From Pontibacter russatus (GTDB lineage: Bacteria > Bacteroidota > Bacteroidia > Cytophagales > Hymenobacteraceae), in NCBI RefSeq assembly GCF_009931655.1, contig NZ_CP047984.1, positions 310,001 to 374,000 on the forward strand: a DNA stretch of 64,000 nucleotides, written 5' to 3'. The notes under the pieces were generated by a model. The model did not search any database and was not told the origin of the DNA. It worked only from the letters and a program-made list of their open reading frames with translations. Shown one piece after another: positions 35,343 through 46,816 of this stretch; the first letter of the stretch is position 1, and each line of letters opens with the position of its first letter. Position numbers and translations under genes: made by a program.

Positions 35343-36370
35343 ACGTGAACTCGGGAATTAAATATTTTTAAATCAAGTACTTGCGCAACAAAAAAGGCTA
35401 AGGATCAGGTAGAAATATTGCCTTATGTTTCACCTAAACCCTTAGCCTTATGCACTTTATCATAGATACTGCCAGGGTGGTAGAAGTGTTCTGCTTCATT
35501 GACGATTTCTGTAAGGAGGTTGAGGATTATTTCACTTCCCATCCGCTGCCAAAAGGGCTCTTAGAAAAGCACCCCGCCGGCAGGAAGCCCTCCCTCTCCG
35601 AGAGCGAGGTGCTCACCATCCTGGTGCTCTACCACCTCTCGGGCTTCAAGTGCTTCGAGTACTACTACCGGCGCCTGGTACTCGGAGAACTGAGGAGTTT
35701 CTTTCCCAGGGCCGTCTCCTACACGCAGTTCCTCTCGCTGGCCCGCCAGGCCTGCTTCCACGCCTTTCTGCTGGCCCAGTGCCGGTGCAGCCTCTCCGCC
35801 CGCACCGGCCACTACTACATAGACTCCAAGAAGCTCCCTGTCTGCGACAACCTGCGCATTCACTCCCACAGGGTCTTCGAGGGGATAGCCTCAAGGGGAA
35901 AAGGCTCCACCGGCTGGTTCTTCGGCCTCAAGCTGCACCTGGTCATAAACCAGCACGGAGAGCTGGCGCGCCTGCTCATCACACCGGCTAACGTGGCAGA
36001 CAACAACCACCAGGTGCTGGGGCGCCTGCTCGAGGGGCTGAAGGGCAAGTGCTACGGGGACAGAGGCTACCTCTCCTCCCTGCTCGGGGAACTGCTGGAG
36101 AAGGGCCTGCACCTGGTGGCTAAAATAAGGAAGAACATGAAAAACATGCTCCTGACGCTCTCAGACAAGCTCAACCTGATGAAGAGGGGAGGTATAGAGG
36201 CCGTCAATGATATTCTGATGAGCGTTTGCGACATCGACCACACCCGTCACCGAAACCCGCTCAACGCCCTGGTCCACATCCTCTCCGGCCTGACCGCCTA
36301 CACCTTTCTCGACCACAAAAACAAAAGATTTAATCCTGCCAGAACTTTGGCTTAATTCCCGAGTTCACGC
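35343..36370 (+). mobile_element. IS982-family insertion sequence, copy 1
   Basis: 1,028 bp with 18-bp perfect terminal inverted repeats (CGTGAACTCGGGAATTAA at the left, its reverse complement at the right) and one transposase gene. It is flanked by the 7-bp direct repeat TCAATAA (35336-35342 and 36371-36377), a target-site duplication showing genuine insertion here, between dinB and pyrG. It differs from copy 2 (42427-43454) at a single noticed base (C at 36070, T at 43154), a silent change. Confidence 0.93.
35450..36355 (+). CDS. IS982-family transposase, copy 1
   Basis: 301 residues, full length for the family. N-terminal helix-turn-helix-like region with KPSLSESEVLTILVLY, then a DDE catalytic core: YYIDSKKLPVC (Asp125), YGDRGYLS (Asp204) and LMKRGGIEAVND (Glu250), the typical IS982 spacing. 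The frame is intact and the protein is identical to that of the second copy, so both elements are probably active or very recently active. Confidence 0.93.
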   Translation: MHFIIDTARVVEVFCFIDDFCKEVEDYFTSHPLPKGLLEKHPAGRKPSLSESEVLTILVLYHLSGFKCFEYYYRRLVLGELRSFFPRAVSYTQFLSLARQACFHAFLLAQCRCSLSARTGHYYIDSKKLPVCDNLRIHSHRVFEGIASRGKGSTGWFFGLKLHLVINQHGELARLLITPANVADNNHQVLGRLLEGLKGKCYGDRGYLSSLLGELLEKGLHLVAKIRKNMKNMLLTLSDKLNLMKRGGIEAVNDILMSVCDIDHTRHRNPLNALVHILSGLTAYTFLDHKNKRFNPARTLA

Positions 36371-36494
36371 TCAATAAGCAGGCGTGTTGTTGTCTTGCTT
36401 TAGAAACAGGCCCTATGTTTCAGGTTCAGCTTTAATTTTAAGAAAGAAATCCTAAGCTCCCAGCTTGTGTTCAGGATAATCAAATAATTAAGCG

Positions 36495-36502
36495 TACCTT
36501 TG
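36495..36502 (+). promoter_or_regulatory. -7 promoter element of pyrG
   Basis: TACCTTTG, 25 bases before the pyrG ATG. The IS ends 124 bases upstream of it, so the native promoter was left intact by the insertion. Confidence 0.55.
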
Positions 36503-36524
36503 TAGCCCATAAGACTTACCCTAA

Positions 36525-38141
<1,617 letters not shown>

Positions 38142-38170
38142 ACACCTTACACAATTCAACAATATAGTAA

Positions 38171-40000
38171 ATGGATAGAAATCAAGCGATTGGCTTCGGA
38201 TTGATTGCCTTGCTGCTGCTGGCTTACTCGTTCTTCTTCACGGCGAAGGAGGAGCCCGCCCGGCAGGCGGCAATACAGGAAACAGCCAAGGTAGAGCAAC
38301 TGCCCCAAGCCGCAGTTGTGGAAGACGACTCGCTGGCCCAGGCCCGCAGAGCAACCGCTCTGGGCGCTTTTAGCGCTGCCGCCACCGGCGAGGCGACCAC
38401 TACCACCCTCGAGAATGCAAACCTCCGCGTCACCTTCAACTCGCAGGGCGGGCAGGTGGAGGAAGTGCTGCTGAAGAATTACGAAACCTACCAGGGCGAG
38501 CCGCTGGTGCTGTTCGACAGCGAAAGCAGCAGCACCGACATATCCTTCACCTCCGGCGACGGGAAGCAGATAAAACTATCCTACCTGTACTTCACGGCCT
38601 CCGAAGTGAAAGAGGTGCAGGGAGAAGGCGGGACCTCGGGCAAAACGGTGTCCTTCCGGGCGCAATTGGGCGACGGGCAGTACATAGAGCAGGTATATAC
38701 CCTGTTCGATAAGAATTTCCTGCTGGGCTATAAGCTTGATTTTGAAGGTCTGGAGCAACAGGTAAGCGGCCAGAACATCACCTTTACCTGGACCGACCAG
38801 CTGAAGCAGCTGGAGCGCGACCTGAAACAGAACCGGGACAAGTCCACCATCAATTTCGCCACGGTAGAGGATGGCTATGATAATCTGTCCATTGCGGAAG
38901 AAACGGTGGCGGAGACAGTGGAGCAACCTTTGAAGTGGGTGGCCTACAAGCAGAACTTCTTTACCGCAGGCATCATTGCCGGCAGCCAGTTTGCCGGAGC
39001 CAGGATGGAGGCCGCCACCGACCCCGCCGACTCGGCCGTCGTGAAGACAATGGCCTCGCAGATACTCATTCCAACGAAGGAGGTGCTGGATGGCGCTGGA
39101 GAGTTCACGTTCTACTTCGGCCCGAACGACTACAAGATACTGAAGCACATCGGCCACGACTTCGACAAAAACCTGGACCTGGGCTGGGGCATTTTCTCGT
39201 ACGTGAACAAGTGGCTCATTATCCCCGCCTTCGATTTCCTTGAAAACTACATCGGCAACTACGGCATCATCATCATCCTGCTGGTGCTTTATATCAAGAC
39301 CATTCTCTTCCCGCTCACTTACAAGTCGTACGTGTCGATGGCGAAGATGAAGGTGCTGAAGCCGGAGATCGACGCCATCAAGGAGCGCAACGACGGCGAT
39401 ATGCAGAAGACGCAGATGGAGACGATGAAGCTCTACCAGGAAATGGGCGTAAACCCCATCAGCGGCTGTATCCCGATGCTGCTGCAGATTCCGATCCTGT
39501 TCGCAATGTTCAACTTCTTCCCGAACTCCATCGAGCTGCGGCAGGAGCCGTTCCTATGGGCGGCAGACCTCTCTACCTACGACGTCTTCATGAAGCTGCC
39601 GTTCACCATTCCGTTCTATGGCGACCACGTGAGCATGTTCACGCTCCTGATGACGGCCTCCACCATCCTGTATACCTGGTCTAACAACCAGGTGAACACG
39701 ATGCAGGGTCCTATGAAGTTCTACAGCTATTTGATGCCGTTCATCTTCATGTTCGTGCTGAACTCCTACCCCGCTGGCCTTTCCTTCTATTACTTCATGT
39801 CTAACATCGTTACCTTCGGACAGCAGGCCGCCATCCGCAAGTTCGTGGACGAGGGCAAAATAAGAGCGAAACTGGAAGACAACAAGCATAAGATAAAAGA
39901 GAAGAAGAAAACCGGCGGCCCATCGTTTACAGAGCGTATGCAGGAAGCCATGCGCCAAGCCTCTGAAAAAGAGCAGCAGAAACGCAAAGCAAAGAAATAG
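38171..40000 (+). CDS. yidC: Membrane protein insertase YidC
   Basis: 609 residues. N-terminal anchor helix (IGFGLIALLLLAYSFFF), a large periplasmic beta domain (about 50-350), then the conserved five-helix insertase core with PLTYKSYVSMAKMKVLKPEI, MGVNPISGCIPMLLQIPILFAMF and a basic C-terminal tail rich in Lys/Glu/Gln that can contact ribosomes. Inserts proteins into the inner membrane with or without Sec. Followed by a terminator. Confidence 0.96.
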   Translation: MDRNQAIGFGLIALLLLAYSFFFTAKEEPARQAAIQETAKVEQLPQAAVVEDDSLAQARRATALGAFSAAATGEATTTTLENANLRVTFNSQGGQVEEVLLKNYETYQGEPLVLFDSESSSTDISFTSGDGKQIKLSYLYFTASEVKEVQGEGGTSGKTVSFRAQLGDGQYIEQVYTLFDKNFLLGYKLDFEGLEQQVSGQNITFTWTDQLKQLERDLKQNRDKSTINFATVEDGYDNLSIAEETVAETVEQPLKWVAYKQNFFTAGIIAGSQFAGARMEAATDPADSAVVKTMASQILIPTKEVLDGAGEFTFYFGPNDYKILKHIGHDFDKNLDLGWGIFSYVNKWLIIPAFDFLENYIGNYGIIIILLVLYIKTILFPLTYKSYVSMAKMKVLKPEIDAIKERNDGDMQKTQMETMKLYQEMGVNPISGCIPMLLQIPILFAMFNFFPNSIELRQEPFLWAADLSTYDVFMKLPFTIPFYGDHVSMFTLLMTASTILYTWSNNQVNTMQGPMKFYSYLMPFIFMFVLNSYPAGLSFYYFMSNIVTFGQQAAIRKFVDEGKIRAKLEDNKHKIKEKKKTGGPSFTERMQEAMRQASEKEQQKRKAKK

Positions 40001-40018
40001 AGCGAAGCCGCTCCCCGA

Positions 40019-40048
40019 AAAGCCCCTGAGACTTCAGGGGCTTTTTTG
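40019..40048 (+). terminator. Terminator of the pyrG-yidC unit
   Basis: Arms AAGCCCCTGA and TCAGGGGCTT (about 40020-40029 and 40034-40043) with a 4-base loop, followed by a T-run (CTTTTTTG), 20 bases after yidC. Confidence 0.85.
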
Positions 40049-40218
40049 TTATATAACGTCTGCAGCACTTTTCGAACAAGTCTGGATATAACCTTACAGA
40101 AGCAGACTTTCGTACTGCAGATAACTGTGCAATCCCGGGGTTAGAATTTGCGTGGTTTACTGAATAGAAAGCCTGACAATGGCTATTGCCGCTAACAGAT
40201 AATATATAAAAGCTATAC

Positions 40219-41055
40219 ATGAAAAAGACATATAATTACCATTCCTATTTGCTGTCCATGCTTTGCCTGCTCCTGCTCGGCGGCTGCGGCGACGGGGACG
40301 GAGTCATTTTCTCCATACAGGATGATTTAAAGCTGGGGCAGCAGGTGGCCCACGAGGTGGACTCTACTTACCGGGCCGAGGGAAAGCTGCTGGAGCGCGG
40401 CAGCGGCGACCCCGATGTGCAGCAGGCCTACCAGAGCATCGACCGCATCGTGGGCCGCATCCTCACGTCGGGGCAGGTTAAGTACCAGGAGGAGTTTCCG
40501 TGGACGGTGAAAATCATAAGTGATGACGAGACACTGAATGCCTTCGCCACGCCGGGGGGCCATATATATGTCTATACGGGCCTCATCAAATACCTCGAGA
40601 ACGAAGACCATTTCGCCGGGGTGCTGGCCCACGAAATCGCCCATGCCGACAAGCGCCACAGCGTGAAGCAACTGCAACGCAACTACGGCATCTCCCTGCT
40701 GCTCTCGATTGCGCTCGGCAACGACCCCGGCGCGCTGCAGCAGATTGCGGCCCAGCTAACCGGAACACTCACCGGATTGAAGTTTAGCCGCGATGCCGAA
40801 GCAGAGGCCGACAGAGCCTCGGTGGCCTATCTGGCAGGCACCAACTACTATGCCTGCGATGGCGCTGCCGGTTTCTTCCTCAAGCTGGAGCAGGACGCGC
40901 AGCGGGGCGGCGCTCCGCCCGAGTTCCTGAGCACCCACCCGGCTTCTGACAATCGTATACAGAACATACAGGAGATGGCGGAGCAGGAAAGCTGCAAAAC
41001 GAACGCCAGCCCTGACACGGATTTCCTTCAGCTGAAAAAAGCGTTGAACATTTAA
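40219..41055 (+). CDS. M48 family metalloprotease, lipoprotein
   Basis: 278 residues. Lipoprotein signal with LLLLGGC (Cys23). The zinc site is AHEIAHADKRH (His138, Glu139, His142), and the third ligand is in SRDAEAEADRASVAYL. STHPASDNRI is the conserved C-terminal motif of M48 family peptidases such as BepA/YfgC and LoiP. It would act in the periplasm, probably in envelope quality control. A weak TATATAA-rich promoter region precedes it, and the App1-like gene follows after 30 bases. Confidence 0.9.
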   Translation: MKKTYNYHSYLLSMLCLLLLGGCGDGDGVIFSIQDDLKLGQQVAHEVDSTYRAEGKLLERGSGDPDVQQAYQSIDRIVGRILTSGQVKYQEEFPWTVKIISDDETLNAFATPGGHIYVYTGLIKYLENEDHFAGVLAHEIAHADKRHSVKQLQRNYGISLLLSIALGNDPGALQQIAAQLTGTLTGLKFSRDAEAEADRASVAYLAGTNYYACDGAAGFFLKLEQDAQRGGAPPEFLSTHPASDNRIQNIQEMAEQESCKTNASPDTDFLQLKKALNI

Positions 41056-41085
41056 CACCATGGGCAGCTACCTAAAGCGGCAACT

Positions 41086-42225
41086 ATGAAAAACCTGAAG
41101 AACAAAGCTGCAAAAGGCATCTTAAAGGCAGAAGATAAAATCGACTACCTCACTTTTGAGCTTAAAAACAGGCTGGGCATGAACCGCCCACTGCAGATCG
41201 TCACATACCGGAGCTACGGCACCCCCACAAGACTGTATGTGAAAGGGCGCGTGCTGGTAGACAAAGGCATCAGGCGCTCTGAGGAGAACGACACACTTTG
41301 GGAGAACCTTCTGAACATGTACCGCCGCTTCGAGAGCGACGAGGTGCCCAACGCCCGGGTGCAACTGACGCTGCAGGGGCAGCAACATGAAATCACTACG
41401 GATGTGGAAGGTTATTTTGTGCTGAATATCGAGCCGAAGGAACCGCTGCAGTTAGAGGATATATGGCACCCGATCGATATAAAACTGATTGACGCGCCCA
41501 TGAAACTGGTGGAAGAGGTGTGCGAGACAGCCTTTGTGCTGGTGCCGCCCCCGGACGCGGAATATGGCATCATCTCCGACATCGACGACACCATCGTCCG
41601 GACCGGGGCCACTAGCCTGCTTGAGACCGGCAGGAATGTGCTGCTGAACAACGCGCACTCGCGCATCCCGTTTCACGGCGTGTCGCAGTTTTACCGCTCG
41701 CTGCAGCTGGGCCGCAACGGCAAGCGTAACAACCCTTTTTTCTACGTGTCCAGCAGCCCCTGGAACAACTACGACCTGCTCTTCCACTTCCTCGAACTGA
41801 ACGAGATTCCGCAGGGCCCGCTCCTGCTCCGCGACTTCGGCATTGACGAAAACAAGTTGGGCCACTCCGACCACATGAGCCACAAGTACAAGGAGATCGA
41901 GAACATCCTAATCACCTATCCCAAGCTCGACTTTATCCTGATTGGCGACAGCGGCCAGCAGGATCCTGTTATCTACCGCGAGGTGGTGAAGAACCATCCG
42001 GGCCGTATCATGGCCATCTACATCCGTGATGTGAACATTGCGGATCGCGCCAAGGCCGTCACCACCATTGCCGACGAGCTGAAGCGGCAGGGCGAGGTGG
42101 AGATGGTGCTGGTGAAGGACACAGCCGCTGCCGCTGAGCATGCCGCCGATAGTGGCTTCATCTTTACAGAAGAGGTGCAGGAAGTAAGCCGTGAGGCCGA
42201 ACTGGATGAAAAGGGGGATAAGTAG
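41086..42225 (+). CDS. App1 family phosphatase (DUF2183)
   Basis: 379 residues. Central HAD-like catalytic motif ISDIDDTIVRTG (Asp165, Asp167) and later PFFYVSSSPWNNYD, YPKLDFILIGDSGQQDP. The family includes yeast phosphatidate phosphatase App1. The N-terminal about 150 residues form a beta domain preceding the catalytic domain. No membrane segment. It probably shares a transcript with the M48 gene. Substrate in bacteria unknown, perhaps a phospholipid. Confidence 0.85.
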   Translation: MKNLKNKAAKGILKAEDKIDYLTFELKNRLGMNRPLQIVTYRSYGTPTRLYVKGRVLVDKGIRRSEENDTLWENLLNMYRRFESDEVPNARVQLTLQGQQHEITTDVEGYFVLNIEPKEPLQLEDIWHPIDIKLIDAPMKLVEEVCETAFVLVPPPDAEYGIISDIDDTIVRTGATSLLETGRNVLLNNAHSRIPFHGVSQFYRSLQLGRNGKRNNPFFYVSSSPWNNYDLLFHFLELNEIPQGPLLLRDFGIDENKLGHSDHMSHKYKEIENILITYPKLDFILIGDSGQQDPVIYREVVKNHPGRIMAIYIRDVNIADRAKAVTTIADELKRQGEVEMVLVKDTAAAAEHAADSGFIFTEEVQEVSREAELDEKGDK

Positions 42226-42426
42226 TCATACAAATGACGATTAACGCACATTATTAACTCCGCCCCAACTTCGCTGAATAGGTGAAAAGACTGCTAACGC
42301 GATAATTCCCCTTCTCGAAGCATGTCGTCTCCTTCTGAGCAATCCTGCTATATATGGCACATCAATGTCGGGAGCGTTCTCGCTCGTGTCTACTATAACA
42401 GGTCCTCCGGACTGTGTTTATATATA

Positions 42427-43454
42427 ACGTGAACTCGGGAATTAAATATTTTTAAATCAAGTACTTGCGCAACAAAAAAGGCTAAGGATCAGGTAGAAAT
42501 ATTGCCTTATGTTTCACCTAAACCCTTAGCCTTATGCACTTTATCATAGATACTGCCAGGGTGGTAGAAGTGTTCTGCTTCATTGACGATTTCTGTAAGG
42601 AGGTTGAGGATTATTTCACTTCCCATCCGCTGCCAAAAGGGCTCTTAGAAAAGCACCCCGCCGGCAGGAAGCCCTCCCTCTCCGAGAGCGAGGTGCTCAC
42701 CATCCTGGTGCTCTACCACCTCTCGGGCTTCAAGTGCTTCGAGTACTACTACCGGCGCCTGGTACTCGGAGAACTGAGGAGTTTCTTTCCCAGGGCCGTC
42801 TCCTACACGCAGTTCCTCTCGCTGGCCCGCCAGGCCTGCTTCCACGCCTTTCTGCTGGCCCAGTGCCGGTGCAGCCTCTCCGCCCGCACCGGCCACTACT
42901 ACATAGACTCCAAGAAGCTCCCTGTCTGCGACAACCTGCGCATTCACTCCCACAGGGTCTTCGAGGGGATAGCCTCAAGGGGAAAAGGCTCCACCGGCTG
43001 GTTCTTCGGCCTCAAGCTGCACCTGGTCATAAACCAGCACGGAGAGCTGGCGCGCCTGCTCATCACACCGGCTAACGTGGCAGACAACAACCACCAGGTG
43101 CTGGGGCGCCTGCTCGAGGGGCTGAAGGGCAAGTGCTACGGGGACAGAGGCTATCTCTCCTCCCTGCTCGGGGAACTGCTGGAGAAGGGCCTGCACCTGG
43201 TGGCTAAAATAAGGAAGAACATGAAAAACATGCTCCTGACGCTCTCAGACAAGCTCAACCTGATGAAGAGGGGAGGTATAGAGGCCGTCAATGATATTCT
43301 GATGAGCGTTTGCGACATCGACCACACCCGTCACCGAAACCCGCTCAACGCCCTGGTCCACATCCTCTCCGGCCTGACCGCCTACACCTTTCTCGACCAC
43401 AAAAACAAAAGATTTAATCCTGCCAGAACTTTGGCTTAATTCCCGAGTTCACGC
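42427..43454 (+). mobile_element. IS982-family insertion sequence, copy 2
   Basis: 1,028 bp, same orientation and same terminal inverted repeats as copy 1, flanked by TATATATA on both sides (42419-42426 and 43455-43462), read as an 8-bp target duplication, although the simple-repeat target leaves a base or two of doubt about the exact ends. It lies between the App1-like gene and the glycerol operon. Confidence 0.92.
42534..43439 (+). CDS. IS982-family transposase, copy 2
   Basis: 301 residues, same protein as the copy at 35450, with catalytic residues Asp125, Asp204 and Glu250 intact. One silent difference was noticed (Tyr codon TAC to TAT at 43154). Complete and probably functional. Confidence 0.93.
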   Translation: MHFIIDTARVVEVFCFIDDFCKEVEDYFTSHPLPKGLLEKHPAGRKPSLSESEVLTILVLYHLSGFKCFEYYYRRLVLGELRSFFPRAVSYTQFLSLARQACFHAFLLAQCRCSLSARTGHYYIDSKKLPVCDNLRIHSHRVFEGIASRGKGSTGWFFGLKLHLVINQHGELARLLITPANVADNNHQVLGRLLEGLKGKCYGDRGYLSSLLGELLEKGLHLVAKIRKNMKNMLLTLSDKLNLMKRGGIEAVNDILMSVCDIDHTRHRNPLNALVHILSGLTAYTFLDHKNKRFNPARTLA

Positions 43455-43539
43455 TATATATAGTACAGCCAGCTTATATAGCCGGTCAGAGGCCGCGGAA
43501 TTGAAAGTCAAGTTTAAGGATGCTTCAGCCATATATAAA

Positions 43540-43585
43540 CAGCAGGCACCTTTCCCATATACAAAATTCGGAAAGATGCCTGCTG
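43540..43585 (-). terminator. Terminator of the glycerol operon
   Basis: Imperfect inverted repeat, arms about 43540-43555 and 43570-43585 (CAGCAGGCACCTTTCC against GGAAAGATGCCTGCTG), 16 bases after the stop codon of the repaired glycerophosphodiesterase frame. This position supports 43601 as the true gene end. Confidence 0.7.
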
Positions 43586-43600
43586 CTGTGGTTGTTCGTG

Positions 43601-44529
43601 CTATTCAGGAGTTGTGAGCAGGTTCGGGTAGTCCGTGATGATGCCGTCTACGCCCATCTGTCTAAGCTCTTCCATTTCCCCGGATGTGTTCACTGTCCAG
43701 GGAATGAGTTTCATGCCCCGCCGGTGGCTTTCTGCCACAAGGCTGTCGGTGACCAGCTTGTAGTGGGGCTGTATATATCGGGGAGGAAGCCGATGCGGCG
43801 GAGGTTTTCTTCCAGCGAGGCGTTCTTGTCCGACGTCAGGAAGCCGGTCACCACCTGCGGATACTGCCGGTGCGCTTCCTGTATCTGCCGGATGTCGAAA
43901 GACTGGAGATAGAACCTGCTGCCTATCTTCTTTTCGTGCACCACATCCATCACCCGTTTTACAAGTTCTGCGGGTGCTGGCTGGTACACGCCATCTTTCG
44001 CGGGGTCGGCTTTGATTTCGATGTTATAGATAACGGGTGGCAATCCTTTGGCAGCGGCATACTGCTCCACGGAGTCAATCAATTCTCCCAGCAAAGGGAT
44101 ATAAGCCTTCAGCTTTTGCTGCTGTGGGAAAGCGGGGTTAACCTTAGAGCCCACGTCGAACTTCCGGATGTCGGCGTAGTCCATCTGGTGCAGAATGTAT
44201 TTGTCGGCATCTTCCTTCGTGATTTCCTCCCCGTTGGGCAGAAGCGTGATTTCCGGGTTCAGCTTTGGGTCGTGCGCAACCATCACCTGGCCGTCTTTGC
44301 TAATCTGCACGTCTACCTCCAGCACATTCGCGCCCACATCCACCGCTTTTTTCATGGAAGGGATGGTGTTCTCCGGCATCAGGCCCCTTGTGCCGCGGTG
44401 GCCCTCTATGTAAAAGGCAGGGAATTCCTCTGCCACAACGGTTGACGGCGTTTTTGCATTACAACCCAGCAGGCACACCAAAGCCAGGCCGGTAAATAAA
44501 AGAAAACTGCAGGAATAGTTCATGTCCAT
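43601..44529 (-). pseudogene. Glycerophosphodiester phosphodiesterase, C-terminal frameshift
   Basis: Lipoprotein (lipobox LVCLLGC) with a GDPD domain: IEGHRGTRGLMPENT, ANVLEVDVQISKDG and MVAHDP supply the His/Glu/Asp active site, and IYNIEIKADP follows. The frame changes at a run of four G on the plus strand (43765-43768): the present frame ends after YSPTTSWSPTALW at 43711. A fifth base restores YSPHYKLVTDSLVAESH, KLIPWTVNT and GVDGIITDYPN, the standard family C-terminus, ending at 43601. It hydrolyses glycerophosphodiesters to glycerol 3-phosphate, matching the glpD-glpK-glpF genes directly upstream (3 bases from glpF). Either a recent mutation or a sequencing error; the catalytic core is unaffected. 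Confidence 0.88.
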
Positions 44530-44532
44530 CTG

Positions 44533-45264
44533 TCAAATTTGTAAAATCATGTATAACAAAGCGGCCGCGCCAGCGCCAAGCACAGGGCCCAGCACCGGCA
44601 CCCAGGCATACGACCAGTCGCTGTCGCACTTGTTTTTGATGGGCAGCAGCGCATGGATGATCCGGGGGCCCAGGTCGCGGGCGGGGTTGATGGCATAGCC
44701 TGTGGTGCCACCCAGCGACAGACCGATGGCCCAGACCAGGAAGCTAACGGGAATGGCACCCAGCGCGCCCATGCCAATAGGTGTTTTCTCCTCGCCGATT
44801 TCCGGGTTGGTAAAATAAAACACCACGAATATCAACACAAATGTGCCCACGGCCTCACTGAAAAGGTTGGAGACAGGCTGCCGGATAGCAGGGCCGGTGC
44901 TGAATACCGCCAGTTGCGACTGCGGACTCTCCGTCGTCTCGAAGTGTGGCTTGTATACCAGCCACACCAGCAAAGCACCTAACATGGCGCCCAGCAGTTG
45001 CGCCGCTATATATAAACCGACCTGGTCCCAGCCAAACTTACCCACCAGGGCCAGCCCCAGCGTGACTGCCGGGTTCAGGTGCGCGCCGCTGTAGGGTGCC
45101 GCAATCACCACCCCCGTGAAAACGGAGAGCGCCCAGCCTGTGGCAATCACCATCCAGCCGCTGCTGTTGCCCTTCGTGTTTTTCAGGACTACGTTGGCGA
45201 CCACGCCATTACCGAGCAGGATTAAGAACATAGTGCCGATAAACTCGGCCGCGAATGCTGACAT
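44533..45264 (-). CDS. glpF: Glycerol uptake facilitator (MIP family)
   Basis: 243 residues, six membrane helices plus two half-helices. NPA boxes are HLNPAVTLG and INPARDLGPR; the Asp after the second NPA marks aquaglyceroporins that pass glycerol. It sits in the order glpD-glpK-glpF, 33 bases downstream of glpK, so it supplies glycerol for phosphorylation. Confidence 0.93.
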   Translation of the reverse strand: MSAFAAEFIGTMFLILLGNGVVANVVLKNTKGNSSGWMVIATGWALSVFTGVVIAAPYSGAHLNPAVTLGLALVGKFGWDQVGLYIAAQLLGAMLGALLVWLVYKPHFETTESPQSQLAVFSTGPAIRQPVSNLFSEAVGTFVLIFVVFYFTNPEIGEEKTPIGMGALGAIPVSFLVWAIGLSLGGTTGYAINPARDLGPRIIHALLPIKNKCDSDWSYAWVPVLGPVLGAGAAALLYMILQI

Positions 45265-45297
45265 AGAGGTAGCTTTTAGGGTTGTTTTATTAGAAGA

Positions 45298-46794
<1,497 letters not shown>

Positions 46795-46816
46795 AGGTAG
46801 GTCTTATATAGGTGAG

